In this document: positions 35,242 to 44,445 of the stretch, one piece after another
Layout of the letters: each line of letters opens with the position of its first letter
How positions within the stretch are numbered: the first letter of the stretch is position 1
NCBI RefSeq assembly: GCF_003031585.1
Contig: NZ_PWAA01000065.1
Location: forward strand, 1 to 64,000
DNA: 64,000 bases
Direction of reading: 5' to 3'
Origin: Thalassobius sp. I31.1
GTDB taxonomy: Bacteria; Pseudomonadota; Alphaproteobacteria; Rhodobacterales; Rhodobacteraceae
The notes under the pieces: model-generated
The model's input: the letters and a program-made list of their open reading frames with translations, nothing else
Database searches by the model: none
Told to the model about the DNA's origin: nothing
Program-made: the position numbers and the translations under genes

Positions 35242-36253
35242 TTTGATCCACAGCCGCCTCGATATGGGGACGCATGATACGCGCAACCTCTGCAAAAACC
35301 GGCACAGCAACGGAATTGCCAAACTGCCGGTAGGCCTGGGTGTCAGAGACCGGGATTTTAAAATCTTCCGGATAGCCCATGATGCGGGCGCATTCCCGGG
35401 GTGTCAGCTTACGCGGATTTCGCCCGGGCTGAGCGACCAGGATTTCAGAACCGTCTTTATAGTAGCGTGCAGAAAGCGTGCGGCAGGTATCATCCGGCCC
35501 CACCAGACCAAACCCAAAACCATTGCCTTTGGCCTTATGCTTGGCCGCGTAATTCTGCAGATATGACCAGAGCTTGTCAGACAGAGTGTATTTTGCGGCG
35601 ACCATTGCATCCGGGCCTTCGGTAAAAGGCGGCACAGGCAGTTCCGCCCCGTTTTGGGGGTGCAGAACACGGGACATTTTCACCTGACCTTTCGGCGATA
35701 AATCCATATGATCAAATGAAAAATCACATTCCTCACGAAAGCCAACAATCACAATCCGTTCACGATGCTGTGGCAGAAAATGCAATGCGTCAATCACGCG
35801 GGTGTGGATATGATACCCAAGGTCATCGCGCAACTTTCGTTCAATCACCTCCCATGTACGCCCCTTATCGTGGCTCATGAGGTTTTTAACATTTTCCAGC
35901 AGAAAGGCCGCCGGACGATGATGTTTCAGAATGCGCAGTACATCAAAAAACAGCGTCCCCTGGGTTTCATCGTCAAACCCATGCGCGCGGCCCAGGGCAT
36001 TTTTCTTGGACACCCCGGCAATGGAAAACGGCTGACACGGGAAGCCCGCAAGCAAGACGTCATGTGCTGGTATGTCTTCCGCATCAACCTGTTGGATATC
36101 CCCCACGACTGGCCGATTGTCAGGATAGTTTGCGTGATAGGTTTTTTGCGCAAATCGGTCCCATTCCGATGTGAAAACACAGGTGCCGTCAATGCTTTCC
36201 ATGGCCCGGCGCAGCCCGCCGATACCCGCAAATAAGTCAATAAACCTGAACAT
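35234..36253 (-). CDS. dcm: DNA (cytosine-5)-methyltransferase
   Basis: The 339-residue methylase contains the C5-methyltransferase motifs in order: [14 protein letters not shown] (motif I, SAM binding), [11 protein letters not shown] with the nucleophile Cys73 (motif IV), LLENVKNL (motif VI), [11 protein letters not shown] (motif VIII) and the C-terminal [11 protein letters not shown] (motif X). I placed the start at the ATG 36253 directly before motif I; an ATG at 36271 is also possible. The recognition sequence is not readable from the protein. An 8 x 8-bp repeat lies about 105-170 bp upstream and may affect its expression. It is followed by vsr. Confidence 0.94.
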   Translation of the reverse strand: MFRFIDLFAGIGGLRRAMESIDGTCVFTSEWDRFAQKTYHANYPDNRPVVGDIQQVDAEDIPAHDVLLAGFPCQPFSIAGVSKKNALGRAHGFDDETQGTLFFDVLRILKHHRPAAFLLENVKNLMSHDKGRTWEVIERKLRDDLGYHIHTRVIDALHFLPQHRERIVIVGFREECDFSFDHMDLSPKGQVKMSRVLHPQNGAELPVPPFTEGPDAMVAAKYTLSDKLWSYLQNYAAKHKAKGNGFGFGLVGPDDTCRTLSARYYKDGSEILVAQPGRNPRKLTPRECARIMGYPEDFKIPVSDTQAYRQFGNSVAVPVFAEVARIMRPHIEAAVDQNG

Positions 36254-36358
36254 GCTGCCCCCGATTGCCATTCGCGGGACTATGCAGGGATCGGCATCCG
36301 GCAGCAAGAGTGAGTTAAAGCGCATATTGAATTAGAAAGCGAAATGCGGACATTCTGG

Positions 36359-36422
36359 TTTTCTAGTTTTCTAGTTTTCTAGTTTTCTAGTTTTCTAGTT
36401 TTCTAGTTTTCTAGTTTTCTAG
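36359..36422. repeat. Tandem repeat, TTTTCTAG x 8, upstream of dcm
   Basis: Eight perfect copies of an 8-mer fill 64 bases between the PfkB stop (36457) and the dcm start (36253). Each unit carries CTAG, a tetranucleotide normally rare in bacterial genomes. Perfect octamer arrays upstream of DNA methylase genes are a known source of phase variation by slipped-strand mispairing. Here the array is outside the coding frame, so any effect would be on promoter spacing or transcript structure. Confidence 0.97.
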
Positions 36423-36456
36423 TGGAACTGGTGTGAAATGGCACAAAGTCAACACT

Positions 36457-37371
36457 CTAAGCGTTTGAAAGGCTACGCGCCTGCCCGTCCTGCATCAATG
36501 CACCGGTACCACCCACCGCAGCAACGGCAAGGGCACCGCACTTATTCCCCTGCAACAAACACTCAGGCACAGGCAAGCCCGCCAACCATCCATCCAGAAA
36601 TCCCGCATTAAATGCGTCTCCCGCTCCGGTTGCATCAATGACTTCAACAGCTTCAACGGGCACATGGGCCTGACCTCGCGGGCACCAGGCCCCGGCACCA
36701 TCAGCCCCCTGTTTTACAATTGTCAGCGGTGCCGTGCGCAACGGCACACCAATACCTTCAAGCCAGGCCTGTTCCGCCCGGTTGGGCAAAAACACATCGA
36801 CCCTGGCAATAAGTGGTAAAACTTCTTCCCGGGTCAGACTGTCATCCCAGCCACAATCCAGAGAAACCGTCAGGCCCAAATCCTGTGCGAGATCCAGGAT
36901 CTCAGGCATTTCGACAAGTGTCGTCATCTCACCAACGTGAAGGTGAGACAAAGAAATCTCTTCTACATATTCCGTTTCCGGCAAAGTCGCTGCCGGACCG
37001 GAGCGACGTGTGATAAATGATCTGTCCGCACCATCAGGCAGAACCACCGTCACCTGTGGATCATTCCCCGGATCGGAAGGGGAACACAGGCTGAGATCCG
37101 GGCCAAGTTGCGCCAGATCACCTGTGATTGCTTCCGTAAACGGGCCGGTAGGCAAGGTCGCACAGAGGTAAGCCTCCCTCCCAAGTGCTGCCAGCCAGGC
37201 CGCAGTGATCGCCGCCCCGCCCCCTGGCGCAAGCCTGAGACCCGGCGCAAATAGTTCAGTGCCCTGTGCCGGCGGGCCATCAATGCCGGAAAAGACCAGA
37301 TCGCAATACAGCCGCCCGATACACAGAACGCCGCCATCCCGCCCGACAGGTCGCAACTGTGCACCACTCAT
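36457..37371 (-). CDS. PfkB family carbohydrate kinase
   Basis: This 304-residue ribokinase-fold kinase has an N-terminal glycine-rich substrate region (APGGGAAITAAWLAALG, about 52-68). The C-terminal signature DATGAGDAFNAGFLDGWL includes the catalytic aspartate in GAGD (about 250-267). It phosphorylates a sugar or sugar derivative after import. Its start overlaps the ABC ATPase stop by 4 bases, and it is the last gene of the transporter operon. The lack of a clear ribokinase or fructokinase signature leaves the substrate open. Confidence 0.88.
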   Translation of the reverse strand: MSGAQLRPVGRDGGVLCIGRLYCDLVFSGIDGPPAQGTELFAPGLRLAPGGGAAITAAWLAALGREAYLCATLPTGPFTEAITGDLAQLGPDLSLCSPSDPGNDPQVTVVLPDGADRSFITRRSGPAATLPETEYVEEISLSHLHVGEMTTLVEMPEILDLAQDLGLTVSLDCGWDDSLTREEVLPLIARVDVFLPNRAEQAWLEGIGVPLRTAPLTIVKQGADGAGAWCPRGQAHVPVEAVEVIDATGAGDAFNAGFLDGWLAGLPVPECLLQGNKCGALAVAAVGGTGALMQDGQARSLSNA

Positions 37372-38423
37372 TTCACAACCTCACCGCTCAGGGCGTCAAA
37401 GAGTTGGATATTCTCCGCCAGTGCCCCCATTTTCACAACTTCCCCAACTTCAGGAGGATTTTTTCCGGGCGCGCGTAAAATGACTTCGCCCAAAGTCGTT
37501 TCAACATAAAGCAGCGTTTCCGGGCCAAGGGGTTCGCGCAGAGTGACACGACCGTCCAGCAGAGGGTCCGCCGGGTTCAGCGTCAGATCATCCGGGCGCA
37601 GACCTGCCTTCAGAGCTTTCCCCTCTGCCAGATCTGCAGCGGAAATCGGCAGGGCCATATCCCCCAGCATCACTCGTCCGTCCCGCACGCTTGCTTCCAG
37701 CATATTCATGGAAGGTGCGCCGATAAACTGTGCCACAAAGATGTTGACCGGGTTGCGATACAGGTCTTCCGGCGTGCCGACCTGCTGAATATGCCCGTCT
37801 TTCATGATCACGATACGATCCGCCATTGTCATGGCTTCAACCTGATCATGAGTCACAAAAATCACTGTATTCTGAATGCGTTGATGCAGTTTTTTAATCT
37901 CAAGCCGCATTTGCGTACGCAGTTGCGCATCAAGGTTTGACAGGGGTTCATCAAAGAGAAACACCGCCGGATTTCGCACCATGGCGCGGCCGATCGCGAC
38001 GCGCTGACGCTGTCCACCGGAAAGCTGGTTCGGGCGGCGATCCAATAGATCTTCCATATCAAGGATCTGGGCAACTTCGCGGATGCGGGCTTCTTTTTCA
38101 GGCTTTGACAGTCTGGAGGTCCGCAGGCCGAAGGCGATGTTTTTCTTCACCGTCATATGTGGGTAGATCGCGTAGTTCTGAAAAACCATAGCGATGTCCC
38201 GGTCTCGGGGTTCCAGGTTATTAACCACACGCCCGCCAATATTAATCTCACCCACAGAGACATCTTCAAGCCCGGCAATCAGGCGCAATGTCGTGGATTT
38301 CCCGCAACCCGATGGGCCTACAAATACGATAAACTCGCCAGAGGCGATTTCCAGATCAATGCCCTTCAGAACCTCGGTCTTGCCGTAGGATTTGCGCAGA
38401 TTGGAAAGGGTCAGGCTGGACAC
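37368..38423 (-). CDS. ABC transporter ATP-binding protein, carbohydrate type (UgpC/MalK-like)
   Basis: The 351-residue ATPase has Walker A (GPSGCGKSTT, about 36-45), the Q-loop (MVFQNYAIYPHM), the signature LSGGQRQRVAIGRA, Walker B (PAVFLFDEPLSNLDA) and the switch His (FVTHDQVEAM). A C-terminal TOBE/MalK-type regulatory domain follows (about 240-351, ending ENIQLFDALSG). This length and domain set mark the CUT1 sugar-importer class. It powers the two permeases encoded upstream in the operon. It lies 1 bp after the lyase gene. Confidence 0.95.
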   Translation of the reverse strand: MSSLTLSNLRKSYGKTEVLKGIDLEIASGEFIVFVGPSGCGKSTTLRLIAGLEDVSVGEINIGGRVVNNLEPRDRDIAMVFQNYAIYPHMTVKKNIAFGLRTSRLSKPEKEARIREVAQILDMEDLLDRRPNQLSGGQRQRVAIGRAMVRNPAVFLFDEPLSNLDAQLRTQMRLEIKKLHQRIQNTVIFVTHDQVEAMTMADRIVIMKDGHIQQVGTPEDLYRNPVNIFVAQFIGAPSMNMLEASVRDGRVMLGDMALPISAADLAEGKALKAGLRPDDLTLNPADPLLDGRVTLREPLGPETLLYVETTLGEVILRAPGKNPPEVGEVVKMGALAENIQLFDALSGEVVK

Positions 38424-38424
38424 A

Positions 38425-39909
38425 TCAGGCCTCCTTCAGGGAATTAAATGCGGATTTCAGGGTCTCTGCCGCAGATGCGCGCCGGGTCAGACGGGCATCT
38501 TGTTTCAGACGCAGATCAGCCTGATCCCGGGCGTAGATTGCAAAGGCTGTCTCCAGCGCGGGCAATGCAGGTCCACCCGGACGATCACGTCGGGCGATGA
38601 AACCTTCGGGAGAGACCGCTTCAAGAAAGCTCTGCTGTCCCAGCGCCGTTTCACGCCCTGTCTGGGCGCGGAAAGCATCTGCGAAAGCCTCATAGCCTGC
38701 CTCAAGCCCCTGCCCCATGGCGATCACTTCTTTCGCGACACTCGCGGCCACCTCATGGGCTTCGCGGAAGGTCAGGCCTTCATCGCGCACAAGCGTATCC
38801 GCAAGTTCCGTGATCGTCACACAGGCTGCATTCATATTGGCGCGCACGCGGTCTTCATTGATCGTCATCGCCGGGATGAAAGCCGTCAGAAGTGCCGCGC
38901 AACGCATGGCGCTGTCAAAGGCGGCATAGCCCCCCTGCTGCACCTCGCCCTCGCTGTCATTCATATCGGTAAAAGGCGTATTGTGCATTGTGGTGATCAC
39001 GGCCTCTGCCCGGCCACATGTCATACTGGCGAGATGGCGCATATGTTCGATCGGCACCGGATTGCGTTTCTGCGGCATGATGGATGAGATCTGCACAAGC
39101 GCATCTGGCACATGCAGTTGCCCGACCTCAAAGGCGGACCAGAACTGCATGTCCTGGATCAGACGCCCCAGATGCAGGAAGGTCAATTTGATCGCGCTAT
39201 ACAGGCCCGTGACGTAGTCGACGCTTGCGATGCAACCGTAGGAGTTAAGCAGCGGTTCACTGAACCCCAGAAGATCCGCCATGCGGGCACGATTGATAGG
39301 AAAGCCGGACGTGGTGATGGCGGCGGCTCCCATCGGACAATGGTCAAGCCCCTCAGCCGCTGCTTCCAGACGGGTGATATCACGCAGCAACACTTCAAGT
39401 GCCGCGGCGAGGTAATGACCGAAAGTCGTTGGTTGCGCGGGCTGGCCATGTGTCCAGGCAGTGATCAGGGTGGTTTTTTCCACCTGCGCCTTATCCAGCA
39501 TCGCCGCGCCCAGCCCGTGTAATTGTGCGATCAGGGTCTCAGTCCGGCTTTGCAGCGCCAGTTTAAACTGCGTGTGATCCATATCATTACGGGATCGCGC
39601 CGTATGTAGTGCCCCGCCGAGATCCCCCAGGTGGCGTTTGAGTTCGGCTTCGACAAAGAAGAAGTAATCTTCATGTTCGCCGGTATAGGTCAGCGCATCG
39701 GGATCTGTTTCCGTTTCGATACTGGTCAGGGTCTGCGCGATTTGTCTGGCATCCTCGGTACCAAGGATCTGTTCTTCCTGCAGCATCACAAGATGCGCTT
39801 TGTTGATCGCCATCATATGCCCGGCGTAATGAGTTTTTACCCCTTCAAAGAGCGGGGCAAGCACGGTGTCTTTGTAGACGGGGTGCGGGAATGTGTCGGT
39901 GTCAGTCAT
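38425..39909 (-). CDS. Argininosuccinate lyase-family enzyme (aspartase/fumarase superfamily)
   Basis: The 494-residue lyase carries the superfamily signature SSIMPQKRNP (near 280), the AARSRNDMDH-type first conserved region (HTARSRNDMDHTQ, about 101-113) and THGQPAQPTTFGHY (about 157-170). These enzymes cleave a C-N bond with release of fumarate. It lacks the WGGRF start of biosynthetic ArgH and sits in a sugar-type transport operon. It is therefore more likely a catabolic relative that acts on an N-succinyl-type or other amino-linked substrate. A biosynthetic ArgH may exist elsewhere. It is 1 bp from the ATPase gene and 82 bp after a permease. Confidence 0.82.
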   Translation of the reverse strand: MTDTDTFPHPVYKDTVLAPLFEGVKTHYAGHMMAINKAHLVMLQEEQILGTEDARQIAQTLTSIETETDPDALTYTGEHEDYFFFVEAELKRHLGDLGGALHTARSRNDMDHTQFKLALQSRTETLIAQLHGLGAAMLDKAQVEKTTLITAWTHGQPAQPTTFGHYLAAALEVLLRDITRLEAAAEGLDHCPMGAAAITTSGFPINRARMADLLGFSEPLLNSYGCIASVDYVTGLYSAIKLTFLHLGRLIQDMQFWSAFEVGQLHVPDALVQISSIMPQKRNPVPIEHMRHLASMTCGRAEAVITTMHNTPFTDMNDSEGEVQQGGYAAFDSAMRCAALLTAFIPAMTINEDRVRANMNAACVTITELADTLVRDEGLTFREAHEVAASVAKEVIAMGQGLEAGYEAFADAFRAQTGRETALGQQSFLEAVSPEGFIARRDRPGGPALPALETAFAIYARDQADLRLKQDARLTRRASAAETLKSAFNSLKEA

Positions 39910-39926
39910 TCTGGAGAACTTTCGCA

Positions 39927-39944
39927 GTGGGGGCCAGCCCCCAC
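39927..39944. repeat. Inverted repeat GTGGGGGC/GCCCCCAC in the transporter operon
   Basis: A perfect 8-bp stem with a 2-base loop lies between the permease stop and the lyase start. It is followed by ACCCCCGGAGTATTTATGG. I recall this GC-rich hairpin plus the GGAGTATTT motif as a frequent intergenic element of Rhodobacterales. It could stabilise mRNA ends inside the operon. Confidence 0.6.
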
Positions 39945-39991
39945 ACCCCCGGAGTATTTATGGAAAGATGAAAAGATGTGTTCTGCATGGG

Positions 39992-40864
39992 TTACCCTTT
40001 CAGCCCGGCCATGACGACGCCGCGAATGATAAAGCGCTGGAAGACGATGAAGACAATCAGCGTGGGAATCGTGGAAATCGCAGCACCGGTCATGATGAGT
40101 TCCCAGGCGACGTCTGCCTCATCGCCAAACCCGGACAGGCCCACGGGCACCGTATACATTTCAGGTGAATTGGTGACGATCAGCGGCCATATAAAGGCGG
40201 TCCAATTGCCAAGGAACACAAAGATCGCCAGCGCAGCCAGGGCGGGTTTCACCAGTGGCATGGCAACCGACCACCAGATCTGAAGTTCATTCAGCCCATC
40301 AATGCGGGCGGCTTCAAGGAAATCATCAGGTACAGTTTCAAAGAACTGTTTCATCAGGAAGGTGCCGAATGCCGTCATCAGCCCCGGGAACATGATGCCC
40401 CAGTATGTATCCAGCCAACCGAAGCTTTGGCTCATGATGTACCAGGGGATCACCAGCATCTCTGTCGGGATCATCAGGGTCGAGAGGATCGCGATGAAAA
40501 TAATGTAGCGGCCGGGGAATTTGAATTTACAGAGCGTATAGCCCACAAGGCTGTCAAACAGGATGTTCGAGATCGTCGTAATCACGGCAATGATGATCGA
40601 ATTCATGAACCAGCCATAGAAGCGCCCGTCTTCCAGCACATAGGTGTAATTCTCAATCGTGGGCTCATCCGGGATAAGCTTGAGGTTATAGACCTCATGC
40701 GGCCATTTCAGGGATGTAGAGATCATCCAGGCAATTGGCATCACCATGGCAATCCCGCCAAGGAACAGCAGCAGCCAACGGATATACTGGCCGTAGCTGC
40801 GTTTCACCGGGGCTTTGGTCGTCAGAAGCGTATCGCTTGAAGGGCGTATGTCAGTCGCGGTCAT
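39992..40864 (-). CDS. ABC sugar transporter permease (MalG/UgpE-like)
   Basis: The 290-residue inner-membrane protein has about six helices. The EAA coupling motif EAARIDGLNELQIWWSVAMPL (about 190-210, quoted in part) docks on the ATPase. The N-terminus is cytoplasmic (TATDIRPSSDTLL), with the first helix at about 30-50. It belongs to the CUT1 family together with the preceding permease, and its start lies 1 bp after that gene's stop. Confidence 0.93.
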   Translation of the reverse strand: MTATDIRPSSDTLLTTKAPVKRSYGQYIRWLLLFLGGIAMVMPIAWMISTSLKWPHEVYNLKLIPDEPTIENYTYVLEDGRFYGWFMNSIIIAVITTISNILFDSLVGYTLCKFKFPGRYIIFIAILSTLMIPTEMLVIPWYIMSQSFGWLDTYWGIMFPGLMTAFGTFLMKQFFETVPDDFLEAARIDGLNELQIWWSVAMPLVKPALAALAIFVFLGNWTAFIWPLIVTNSPEMYTVPVGLSGFGDEADVAWELIMTGAAISTIPTLIVFIVFQRFIIRGVVMAGLKG

Positions 40865-40865
40865 A

Positions 40866-41759
40866 TTAACGATCCCTCAGCAGATACAGTTGCAACAGGC
40901 TGACGCACAGCAGGACCGTGAACAGAACCACTGTCTGTGCCGCCGCATAGCCCATGTTAAACCCGTTGAAGGCCGTGTCATAGATCATCAGAACCAGCGG
41001 CTTAGTGGAGTTCAGCGGCCCGCCGGGGTTGTTGGTCGTCATGTTAAACACATGATCAAAGATACGCAGGAAACCGATTGAACTGAAAACTGTGATAAAG
41101 ATGATCGTCGGCTTCAGCAGCGGGATGGTGATCTGCGTCAGGATCGTGAAGCCGGAGACACCATCAATGCGCGCGGCCTCATAGTAGCTTTGCGGGATCG
41201 CCCGCAGGCCCGCCATAAAGATAATCACCTGAAACCCCACCCCGGCCCAGACCGCGGGCGCAAGCACCGCAGGTAGCGCGTTGCTGGTAGAATTCAGGAA
41301 ATTGATCTGCGGGATGCCAAAACTCGCGAGGATATTGTTAAAGATCCCCACAGGCACCGGCTGATAGAACCAGCGCCAGACCCAGGCCATGGCAACCGCG
41401 CTTGACATAAAGGGCAGGAAATACAGCATCCGGATAAACCCGTGCATAAAACGCACACGATCCAGGTGGAAAGCAATCAGGAAGCTGATCACAAGGCTTA
41501 TGGGCGTCCCCAGCAGAAGGTAAACGAATGTGTTCTTAAAAACCTTCCAGAACACATCATCATGCCAAAGCTTTATATAGTTTTCCGCCCCGGCCCAGGT
41601 CCGGTCCCCCAGAAGGTTCCAGTTCTGAAAGCTCAGCAGGATCGCGTTACCTGTGGGATAGAAACGGATCACTACATAGAAGATCACCGGCAGGGCCAGA
41701 AAGCCCCAGGCCCAGAGGATATGTTTCTGACGGATGGTCAGGTTCTGTCGCAAACGCAT
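40866..41759 (-). CDS. ABC sugar transporter permease (MalF/UgpA-like)
   Basis: This approximately 297-residue membrane protein has six helices and the EAA-loop EAARIDGVSGFTILTQITIP (about 205-224). The N-terminus is short and lacks the extra helices of MalF. I set the start at ATG 41759, which has GGAAAG upstream; a GTG at 41786 with GGTGGGGG upstream is an alternative and adds nine residues. It follows the binding-protein gene after 73 bp. Confidence 0.92.
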   Translation of the reverse strand: MRLRQNLTIRQKHILWAWGFLALPVIFYVVIRFYPTGNAILLSFQNWNLLGDRTWAGAENYIKLWHDDVFWKVFKNTFVYLLLGTPISLVISFLIAFHLDRVRFMHGFIRMLYFLPFMSSAVAMAWVWRWFYQPVPVGIFNNILASFGIPQINFLNSTSNALPAVLAPAVWAGVGFQVIIFMAGLRAIPQSYYEAARIDGVSGFTILTQITIPLLKPTIIFITVFSSIGFLRIFDHVFNMTTNNPGGPLNSTKPLVLMIYDTAFNGFNMGYAAAQTVVLFTVLLCVSLLQLYLLRDR

Positions 41760-41832
41760 GAAGGTCTTTCCGGGTGTCAGGGGCACTGAATGCCCCCACC
41801 TTCCGGCAGGGGCGCACAGTAGCAGAACAGGA

Positions 41833-43080
41833 TCAGTCGGCGTAATATTCGTCGAGTATCACCTGCTCTTCTTCAGCAGCGGCTGCTAAAGCTTCGGTAA
41901 GCGGTTGATCTTCAATGCTGACGCGCTGCACCATATCCATCAGAACCTGACGCTGTGCGCTTTCATTGGCGAAGATCGTTGTATTTGCATATGCAAGACC
42001 ACGGATGAAAGGCCCGTAGACCTCGTGGTTGGCATTGGCATCGGTCATGCCCACAGATGGTTTCGCGGGCAGTTCCCCGACCACATCAAGCCAGATCTGC
42101 ATCGCTTCATCCGACGTGATATATTCCATGAATTTGACCGAGGCGTCATAGCGTTCACCTTCAGCCTTTGTCGTGATCGCATTGACCCAATAAGACGAAT
42201 AGTTCGACCGCATCCCTTCCGCATTGGCGGGCAGTTCAGTCACGCCCCAGCGTAGCCCACGCACCTTATCAAGCGCCCCAATACGGAATGACCCGTCAAT
42301 ATGCATCCCAGCCATGCCAGCTTTGAACGCCGCCTGGGGTTCATCCATGAAACCTGCGGCGGTTACGCCATGTTCCGCTTCCAGCCCAGTATAGAAGGCC
42401 GCAGCCGCCTGACCGGCGTCCGTGTTGTAATTCACGGTCTGATAGTTGTTTTCATAAGGATCACCGCCCATCTGACGCACCAGAACCTCACGGAACCAGT
42501 GGTGATCCTGGGCATTCATACCCGTGGTGATCCCCACTTGCGTGATATTGCCAGCGCCATCGCGTTTCGTCAGCTGGCCGGCAACTTCAACAAGTTCATC
42601 AAGAGTTTCCGGCGGGCTTTCAATACCTGCCTCTTCAAAGAGACGTTCATTATAGAACAGCGCAAGCGAACGCACAGCGGTTGGCAGCGCCCAGTATTGA
42701 TCACCGTCCTTCATAGCCTGCACCATCGGGAAGAATTCCGCATCAATGCGCGCAGGATCAAATGTATCAGCAGGCAGTGGCTGGATCAGCTCGGCCTCGA
42801 CATAATCATTCAGCCAGCCGTAAAACAGCTGCACCACATCCGGCCCCTCACCTGCCGGGATCGCAGCGGCAACCTTCGTGCGGTAATCCGCATAAGGGAA
42901 ATGGGTCATGTTGACGGTGATATCCGGATTGGCTGCCTCGAAGTTTTCGATCAGCTGTTCCATCGCGGTAACACGCGCGTCAAAGAAATACTGCCAGTAT
43001 TCGATCTCAACCGCCTGTGCGCTGCCGATGGCTGCAAGGCTGACCGCGCCGCTCAGTAAATATGTCTTTAGTGCATTCAT
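41833..43080 (-). CDS. Extracellular solute-binding protein, sugar ABC transporter (family 1)
   Basis: The 415-residue protein begins with a signal peptide (MNALKTYLLSGAVSLAAIGS, cleavage after AQA). The mature part opens VEIEYWQYFFDARVTAMEQL, the usual beginning of CUT1 binding proteins. The PAGEGPDVVQLFYGW segment near 80 and the GMAGMHIDGSF segment near 260 are further landmarks. It captures the substrate in the periplasm and hands it to the permeases. It is the first gene of the leftward transporter operon, divergent from the ROK regulator with a palindrome between. The ligand is unknown. Confidence 0.93.
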   Translation of the reverse strand: MNALKTYLLSGAVSLAAIGSAQAVEIEYWQYFFDARVTAMEQLIENFEAANPDITVNMTHFPYADYRTKVAAAIPAGEGPDVVQLFYGWLNDYVEAELIQPLPADTFDPARIDAEFFPMVQAMKDGDQYWALPTAVRSLALFYNERLFEEAGIESPPETLDELVEVAGQLTKRDGAGNITQVGITTGMNAQDHHWFREVLVRQMGGDPYENNYQTVNYNTDAGQAAAAFYTGLEAEHGVTAAGFMDEPQAAFKAGMAGMHIDGSFRIGALDKVRGLRWGVTELPANAEGMRSNYSSYWVNAITTKAEGERYDASVKFMEYITSDEAMQIWLDVVGELPAKPSVGMTDANANHEVYGPFIRGLAYANTTIFANESAQRQVLMDMVQRVSIEDQPLTEALAAAAEEEQVILDEYYAD

Positions 43081-43175
43081 TCCTCTGCCCCTCCCTGGCT
43101 GGCCGAAATCCTCCCCGATTCCGGCATATTCTGCCAGGATACAACCATTAGCAGAATCTCTGGATGAGATATGAT

Positions 43176-43196
43176 TAACTCAATCATGTTGAGTTA
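43176..43196. promoter_or_regulatory. Palindromic operator candidate of the ROK regulator
   Basis: TAACTCAA (43176-43183) and TTGAGTTA (43189-43196) form a perfect 8-5-8 palindrome around TCATG. It sits in the 143-bp divergent region between the binding-protein start and the ROK start, nearer the latter. NagC/Mlc-type ROK repressors bind A+T-rich palindromes of this size. Confidence 0.65.
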
Positions 43197-43223
43197 TCAA
43201 GTGCCCGGTGCTAATCTCACCTT

Positions 43224-44423
43224 ATGACATCAGTATCCCGCAACACCAAACGCCAGAGCGCTGGCGCAAATTCAGAACGCACACGCCAGCACAACAGTAA
43301 GTTTGTGCTGAGTACGCTTCGCCATGCACAAACCCAGGGCGACACCGCCGGGCGGGCTGAAATTGCCCGGCTGTCCGGACTGTCGATCCAGGCTGTCAGC
43401 AATATTATCGCCGATCTTGAGCAACGCGGACTGATCCGGGCCTGCGGCAAGCGAAACCAGGGGCGCGGGCAACCTGCAGTGCAATATGAGATCTGTGCGA
43501 ATGGGGCTTATGCGCTGGGGTTTGAAGTGCGCCCTGATGCGCTGTTCTGCACCCTCCTTAATCTACATGGCGAAACAATGTGCCAGAAACGCAGCGCCCT
43601 GATGCGCGCGACACCTGACGCCGTGGCACAGGCCATGCGGGAAACAAAAACCGCCATCCTTGCGGAACCAGGCCTCGCGCATGAGAAAATCCTTGGGGCT
43701 GGTATTGTTATGCCCGGCCCCTTCGGGACAACCGGGATCAGCGGCCATGATTCTGAACTGCCGGGTTGGCAGGACATTGAAATTACCTCCTGGGCCGAAG
43801 ATCTTCTGAAACTGCCGGCGCTAATTGAGAACGATGCAAATGCTGCCGCGATGGCAGAACGCATATCCGGGGTCACGCAGGGGTTACAGCATTATGCCTG
43901 TCTTTACTTCGGCGCGGGACTTGGGCTTGGGGTTATCAGCAATGGGCAGGCCTTACATGGCGCCCGGGGCAACGCCGGTGAAATCGGTCACATCCGTATC
44001 GCCCTTCCATCCGGCGCGCAGCCCCTTGAAGCTGTTCTCAGTCGCCTTGCCCTGCAGGATCACCTGAAATCAAATTCCATCACGGCAGACACATCCGAAG
44101 ATATCGCCGCACTGTTTCATGAAAACTGCCCGACCCTGCTTGAATGGCTAGATCTCGCGCGGATTGCGCTTTGCGAAGCCATAAACCTGATCGAAAACCT
44201 GCTTGACCCATCAACCATCGCCCTCTGTGGGGCCATGCCCGGCGCATTGCTGGATGCACTTGTAAAAGACCTGCCCCTGAACCAGCATTCCGTTGCAGCC
44301 CGGCCTGAACGCACACTCCCGCGTATCATCCGCGGAAGCTCTGGCCCGATGACCGCTGCACTGGGTGCGGCAGCACTTGTATTGAATGATGCGTTTACCC
44401 CGCAAATCACCACTTCAGCCTGA
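43224..44423 (+). CDS. ROK family transcriptional regulator (NagC/XylR type)
   Basis: This 399-residue regulator has an N-terminal winged HTH (ARLSGLSIQAVSNIIADLEQ, about 49-68) and a ROK sugar-kinase-like domain. The ROK glycine motif appears as FGAGLGLGVISNG (about 230-242), followed by GARGNAGEIGHI. The zinc-binding CxCGxxGCxE that normally follows is absent (ALPSGAQPLEAVLS), so metal binding is probably lost. It most likely represses the divergent ABC operon and controls the downstream deacetylase until its sugar-type ligand binds. Confidence 0.9.
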   Translation: MTSVSRNTKRQSAGANSERTRQHNSKFVLSTLRHAQTQGDTAGRAEIARLSGLSIQAVSNIIADLEQRGLIRACGKRNQGRGQPAVQYEICANGAYALGFEVRPDALFCTLLNLHGETMCQKRSALMRATPDAVAQAMRETKTAILAEPGLAHEKILGAGIVMPGPFGTTGISGHDSELPGWQDIEITSWAEDLLKLPALIENDANAAAMAERISGVTQGLQHYACLYFGAGLGLGVISNGQALHGARGNAGEIGHIRIALPSGAQPLEAVLSRLALQDHLKSNSITADTSEDIAALFHENCPTLLEWLDLARIALCEAINLIENLLDPSTIALCGAMPGALLDALVKDLPLNQHSVAARPERTLPRIIRGSSGPMTAALGAAALVLNDAFTPQITTSA

Positions 44424-44445
44424 AACCATTTATCAGGGGTCTCTC

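Noticed and set aside
36359-36422. Octamer array considered as a CRISPR array
   Set aside because: The units are contiguous 8-mers with no spacers, and no cas genes are present anywhere in the window.
38425-39909. Biosynthetic argininosuccinate lyase (argH)
   Set aside because: It lacks the WGGRF N-terminus and sits in a sugar-type transport operon; only the superfamily call is kept.
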